DNA of 27,979 nt from JABCPE02 sp963520725 (GTDB lineage Bacteria > Bacteroidota > Bacteroidia > Flavobacteriales > Weeksellaceae): positions 1 to 27,979 of the forward strand of contig CAUQSG010000017.1 of the NCBI GenBank assembly GCA_963520725.1, in the 5' to 3' direction. Below the pieces are notes generated by a model, which saw nothing but the letters and a program-made list of their open reading frames with translations, was not told where the DNA came from and did not search any database. A program made the translations under genes and the position numbers. Shown here in pieces: positions 24,448 through 27,979 of this stretch. How positions within the stretch are numbered: the stretch's first letter is position 1; every line of letters starts with the position of its first letter.

Positions 24448-26541
24448 TTGGATTTATCTACTCCCATAGAATATCTAAAAGGCATCGGCCCTGAACGCTC
24501 CAAACTGATTAAAAATGTTTTGGGAATTTCTACCGTGGAGGATTTTCTCTATTTCTTCCCTCTGCGGTATTTGGATAAAAGTAAGGTCTACCGAGTAGCT
24601 GATTTAAAGGAAGAAAATATAGAAATCCAGCTGAAAGGGAAGATTTATGATTTAAAAGAAATCACCTACGGAAGAGGACAAAAAAGACTCTCCGCGAAGT
24701 TCCGCGATGAGACAGGCGCTTTGGATTTGGTTTGGTTCCAATACTCCCAGTGGCTGAAAGACCAGATTCCGCTCAATAAAGAGCTCTACATCTTCGGAAG
24801 GGTCAGCCTCTTCGGACAGCAGTTTTCTATGGCGCATCCAGAGATAGAACTGGAAGAAAAACGAGAGAAAGAACTCAGACTTCGCCCTATCTATCCGAGT
24901 AGTGAGAAAATCACAAAACGAGGGCTCAATCAAAAATTTTTCCAAGGTATCCAAGCGCATATTCTTGGGCATGTCACAGGACTTGTGCAGGAAAATCTGC
25001 CTCAGAGCCTCCTCCAGTCGCTCAGACTCATGGGAAGACAGGAAGCCTTTGTCAATATTCATTTTCCCAAAGATACTTCGGCATTTGAACAAGCGGACAG
25101 ACGGCTAAAATTCGAGGAAGCTTTCTTTTTTCAGCTCGGCTATGCTTTGAAAAAACAATACAATAAGACTTCGGCAGTGGGAAATCCCTTCCCTTTGGTG
25201 GGTGATTTTTTTAATGATTTTTATCAAAACAGACTGCCTTTTGAGCTTACCAATGCCCAAAAAAGAGTTTTAAAAGAAATCCGAAACGACATGAGGCTCC
25301 CTATACAGATGAACCGCCTTCTGCAGGGAGATGTAGGCTCAGGGAAAACCATGGTGGCGCTACTTTCGATGCTGATAGCCATAGACAACGGCTTCCAAAG
25401 TTGTATGATGGCTCCTACGGAAATCTTGGCGCAGCAGCATTTCAACAGCCTTTCCGAGGCACTTTTCGGAACAGGCGTAAACATCAGACTTTTAACAGGT
25501 TCTACCAAAACCGCTGAACGAAAAATCATTCACTCGGAACTGGAAAACGGAACTCTTCATATTTTGGTCGGCACCCATGCTGTGCTGGAAGACAAGGTTA
25601 AATTCAAAAACCTCGGTCTTGCCATCATCGATGAACAGCACCGTTTTGGTGTGGAACAAAGGGCAAAACTTTGGATGAAAAATAAAATCCCTCCACATAT
25701 CCTCATCATGACCGCCACGCCTATTCCAAGAACGCTGGCGATGAGTTTTTACTCGGATCTGGATGTTTCTGTGATAGATGAACTCCCGATGGGAAGAAAA
25801 CCCATCATCACGGCTCATCGGCGAGAAAAGGACAGAAACTCGGTATTTCGTTTTGCCAAAGATGAAATCGACAAGGGCAGACAGGTCTATTTCGTTTATC
25901 CTTTGATAAAGGAAAGTGAGGCTTTGGATTATGAAAACTTGATGGGCGGTTTTGAGCGGGTTTCCGAGGCGTTCCCTTACCCAGACTATGCTGTTACCAT
26001 GCTTCACGGAAAGATGAAACCACAAGAAAAAGACGAGGCGATGCAGTATTTCGCTTCAGGGAAGGCAAATATCATGGTCGCTACTACGGTGATAGAAGTC
26101 GGCGTGAATGTTCCTAATGCCTCTGTGATGATTATAGAAAGTGCCGAGCGTTTCGGGCTTTCCCAGCTCCACCAGCTAAGAGGAAGAGTGGGAAGAGGCG
26201 CCGAGCAGAGCTACTGCATCCTGATGACCTCGGATAAAATGTCTTCCGACAGCCGAACCCGAATAAAAACCATGTGCGAGACAAACGACGGCTTTAAGAT
26301 TTCCGAAGTGGACATGAAACTCCGCGGGCCGGGCGATATCCTCGGCACCCAGCAGAGCGGCGTGGTGGATTTCAAACGGCTAGATTTAGCCCAAGATGGG
26401 CACATCATCAAGGCTGCAAAAGATACCGTAGAGGCGCTCCTTCGTGCTGACCCTTCGCTCCAGCAGGAACAGCACCAAGCCCTGAAAAACTACTATATAA
26501 AACAATACAAAGGCAAAAACAAATGGGGAAGAATCAGTTAA
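24448..26541 (+). CDS. recG: ATP-dependent DNA helicase RecG
   Basis: Helicase that remodels stalled forks and branched DNA. The 697-aa protein has an N-terminal wedge domain with EYLKGIGPERSKLI, then Walker A GDVGSGKT (294-301), DEQH (395-398), TATPIPRTLA (motif III) and QLRGRVGRG (motif VI), ending in the RecG-specific LRGPGDILGTQQSG stretch. The start is a TTG at 24448: the frame is bounded upstream by the purF-like stop, and no in-frame ATG lies before the conserved N-terminus. It is cotranscribed with the purF-like gene. The following lipoprotein gene starts 13 bases later without a terminator. Confidence 0.96.
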   Translation: MDLSTPIEYLKGIGPERSKLIKNVLGISTVEDFLYFFPLRYLDKSKVYRVADLKEENIEIQLKGKIYDLKEITYGRGQKRLSAKFRDETGALDLVWFQYSQWLKDQIPLNKELYIFGRVSLFGQQFSMAHPEIELEEKREKELRLRPIYPSSEKITKRGLNQKFFQGIQAHILGHVTGLVQENLPQSLLQSLRLMGRQEAFVNIHFPKDTSAFEQADRRLKFEEAFFFQLGYALKKQYNKTSAVGNPFPLVGDFFNDFYQNRLPFELTNAQKRVLKEIRNDMRLPIQMNRLLQGDVGSGKTMVALLSMLIAIDNGFQSCMMAPTEILAQQHFNSLSEALFGTGVNIRLLTGSTKTAERKIIHSELENGTLHILVGTHAVLEDKVKFKNLGLAIIDEQHRFGVEQRAKLWMKNKIPPHILIMTATPIPRTLAMSFYSDLDVSVIDELPMGRKPIITAHRREKDRNSVFRFAKDEIDKGRQVYFVYPLIKESEALDYENLMGGFERVSEAFPYPDYAVTMLHGKMKPQEKDEAMQYFASGKANIMVATTVIEVGVNVPNASVMIIESAERFGLSQLHQLRGRVGRGAEQSYCILMTSDKMSSDSRTRIKTMCETNDGFKISEVDMKLRGPGDILGTQQSGVVDFKRLDLAQDGHIIKAAKDTVEALLRADPSLQQEQHQALKNYYIKQYKGKNKWGRIS

Positions 26542-26554
26542 AAACATTACAAAT

Positions 26555-27151
26555 ATGAAGAAAACAATTTTAGCAATATTTCCTATCTTTCTTATTAGCT
26601 TAATAAGCTGTCACGACGACAGTAATAACCTTGGGAAAGATTATTACTATATGACAAAAGATGATGCTCTATACTATGGATATCCCTCATGGGATTTTAT
26701 ATATAAATCTGATAAAAGAAGAAGTGGGTATTTCTCAATTATAGCAACAACACCTTCTGATGTAATAGACTATAGTTTTGATGATAAATATATTATTGTA
26801 AAGCAAAAATATAATAGAGAAGTATTATTAAATGAACTCAGAATGGAATTATCCAGCTGGGGAGGATATTATAATATATATAAAAGAGAAGGCGTAATAA
26901 ATTTCAATGATGTTCCAGTTTCCCTAAAAGAAATTAGCAAACAGATAGACTTGGGAAGAAGCACTAACCTTGCAGACAGTATAATTTCTCATAGCTCATA
27001 TTACAAGGAACTTCTTACTCCAAATAAGATAAATTACTACTTCATAGATATGGACAAAGATTCTACTTGGGGCCCTTTTGATAAGTTAGAATTCGAAAAA
27101 ATAAAAAAAGAAAAGGGAATAAATTTGGATTTCAAAAAGCAAATAAAGTGA
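26555..27151 (+). CDS. Hypothetical lipoprotein (198 aa)
   Basis: A secreted lipoprotein with a type II signal peptide: MKKTILAIFPIFLISLISC, lipid-bearing C19 in the box LISC, followed by an acidic HDDS. The mature part is strand- and tyrosine-rich, with SFDDKYIIVKQ near residue 76, and resembles small Bacteroidota lipoproteins of the DUF3997 kind from memory only. The gene is more AT-rich than recG and sits between recG and a NADAR gene, so it probably belongs to accessory DNA. It overlaps the possible GTG start of the NADAR gene. Function unknown. Confidence 0.75.
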   Translation: MKKTILAIFPIFLISLISCHDDSNNLGKDYYYMTKDDALYYGYPSWDFIYKSDKRRSGYFSIIATTPSDVIDYSFDDKYIIVKQKYNREVLLNELRMELSSWGGYYNIYKREGVINFNDVPVSLKEISKQIDLGRSTNLADSIISHSSYYKELLTPNKINYYFIDMDKDSTWGPFDKLEFEKIKKEKGINLDFKKQIK

Positions 27152-27168
27152 AAAAAAATATCAAACTT

Positions 27169-27979
27169 ATGCCACCGCAGTGGATAGAATACCCTGCCCT
27201 TTCTGAGTTTTCTATGGGCTGGCGTATGGGCGCTGGCGAAGATTATAAATGTGATTTTTGGGATTGGTATGAAACACTCTCACCTGAACAGCAACGAGAA
27301 TACCAAACGCTTTTCCCTTATCCTTGCTTCTGGCATTATAACAACTGGGCAGTGAATGATTTGGAAATAGAAGACAGGCTGGATGATGAAGAAGACTATT
27401 ACTACGAGGGTGTTCCACTTTGGCAGCCCAAAGGCGCTTATAAATACTCCAAAAAAACTTTTATCAATTCACCAAAGAAACTCAAATTCGTCTTCTTTTG
27501 GAAACCCAATGCTAATGCCGTAGATGAGTCTTGTTTAGGGCAGTGGCAGCCTTCGCCTTTTTATGTCGATGGCGATAAATATTCCTGTGCAGAGCAGTAT
27601 ATGATGGCTGAAAAAGCGCGTTTGTTTGAAGATGAAGAGGTTAGGGAAGAAATAATGAACACTTCTGACCCTAAGCTGATGAAGGCTCTAGGCAGAAAGG
27701 TGCGCAATTTCAATCCTGAAATATGGAACAAAGCCAAATACAGCATTGTACTTAATGGCAATTACTACAAATTCACTCAGAATAAGGAAATGATGGCCTT
27801 CTTGCTCTCTACAGGTGATAAAATACTGGTAGAAGCCAGCCCGCTCGATACTATTTGGGGGATAGGCTTTGGTAAAGAGAATGAAAAAGCACATAACATC
27901 GCCTCGTGGCGCGGTCAAAACCTTTTGGGCTTTGCGCTAATGGAAGTAAGAGACGAGATTAGAAAGGTATATCAGAATG
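27169..27979 (+). CDS. NADAR-domain protein with an unknown N-terminal domain (3' end cut by window)
   Basis: The frame is open to the last base, giving about 270 residues. From about residue 120 it is a NADAR domain: FYVDGDKYSCAEQYMMAEKA with the family glutamate near residue 142, then GRKVRNF and SPLDTIWGIGFG. NADAR enzymes remove ADP-ribose from nucleic acid bases, and some serve as antitoxins to DarT-type toxins; others act in riboflavin or nucleotide side-product clean-up (YbiA). The N-terminal 100 residues (SMGWRMGAGEDYKCD, then FPYPCFWHYNNW) form a domain I do not recognise by name. A GTG at 27148 overlapping the upstream TGA would add seven residues; the ATG is preferred. Confidence 0.8.
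   Translation, partial: MPPQWIEYPALSEFSMGWRMGAGEDYKCDFWDWYETLSPEQQREYQTLFPYPCFWHYNNWAVNDLEIEDRLDDEEDYYYEGVPLWQPKGAYKYSKKTFINSPKKLKFVFFWKPNANAVDESCLGQWQPSPFYVDGDKYSCAEQYMMAEKARLFEDEEVREEIMNTSDPKLMKALGRKVRNFNPEIWNKAKYSIVLNGNYYKFTQNKEMMAFLLSTGDKILVEASPLDTIWGIGFGKENEKAHNIASWRGQNLLGFALMEVRDEIRKVYQN

Noticed and set aside
1..27979. tRNA, rRNA, CRISPR array or riboswitch
   Set aside because: No cloverleaf, ribosomal sequence, spaced short repeats or known riboswitch core was recognised while reading the intergenic regions; a covariance search could still find a small RNA.

Overview
The window looks like a chromosomal segment of a flavobacterium (Bacteroidota, order Flavobacteriales; a Weeksellaceae-like or Capnocytophaga-like organism is a guess). 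Supporting signs are AT-rich DNA, promoters of the TAnnTTTG type, no visible Shine-Dalgarno sites, a type IX secretion (T9SS) Plug protein, a HesB/IscA-SufB-SufC-SufD iron-sulfur operon and a long PurF-like paralogue. Several genes start with TTG.

Region 1 (1-11772) is the SUF iron-sulfur assembly operon. It has a promoter at 6-13, an A-type carrier, sufB, sufC and sufD, and ends in a clear intrinsic terminator after sufD. About 7.6 kb of unrelated accessory genes, all on the + strand, sit between sufB and sufC. They include at least three SUKH (SMI1/KNR4) proteins, a likely fourth SUKH-like protein, a HEAT-like/SUKH fusion, a beta-propeller-like protein, three unrecognised small proteins and an exported alpha/beta hydrolase. 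The hydrolase is flanked by a 214-bp, about 95% identical direct repeat made from the 3' end of one neighbour. This resembles the polyimmunity arrays known for polymorphic toxins, but it lies inside a housekeeping operon and no toxin gene is visible. No sufS or sufE lies in the window.

Region 2 (11773-22500) is mostly housekeeping: a VIT1/CCC1 metal transporter, DNA polymerase IV on the minus strand, and a two-gene unit of an uncharacterised 524-aa protein and the T9SS Plug. A minus-strand operon follows (bestrophin, a TrmH/SpoU-type RNA methyltransferase and an OpgB-like membrane sulfatase-fold enzyme), then mutS.

Region 3 (22500-27979) is a probable operon of a PurF-like glutamine phosphoribosyltransferase paralogue, recG, a small AT-rich lipoprotein and a NADAR-domain gene cut by the window end. 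The last two look like a second accessory patch. NADAR enzymes are known to remove ADP-ribose from nucleic acid bases and can act as antitoxins. The most interesting features are the immunity-like island inside the SUF operon, its cassette duplication and shared gene heads, and the lipoprotein-NADAR tail behind recG.
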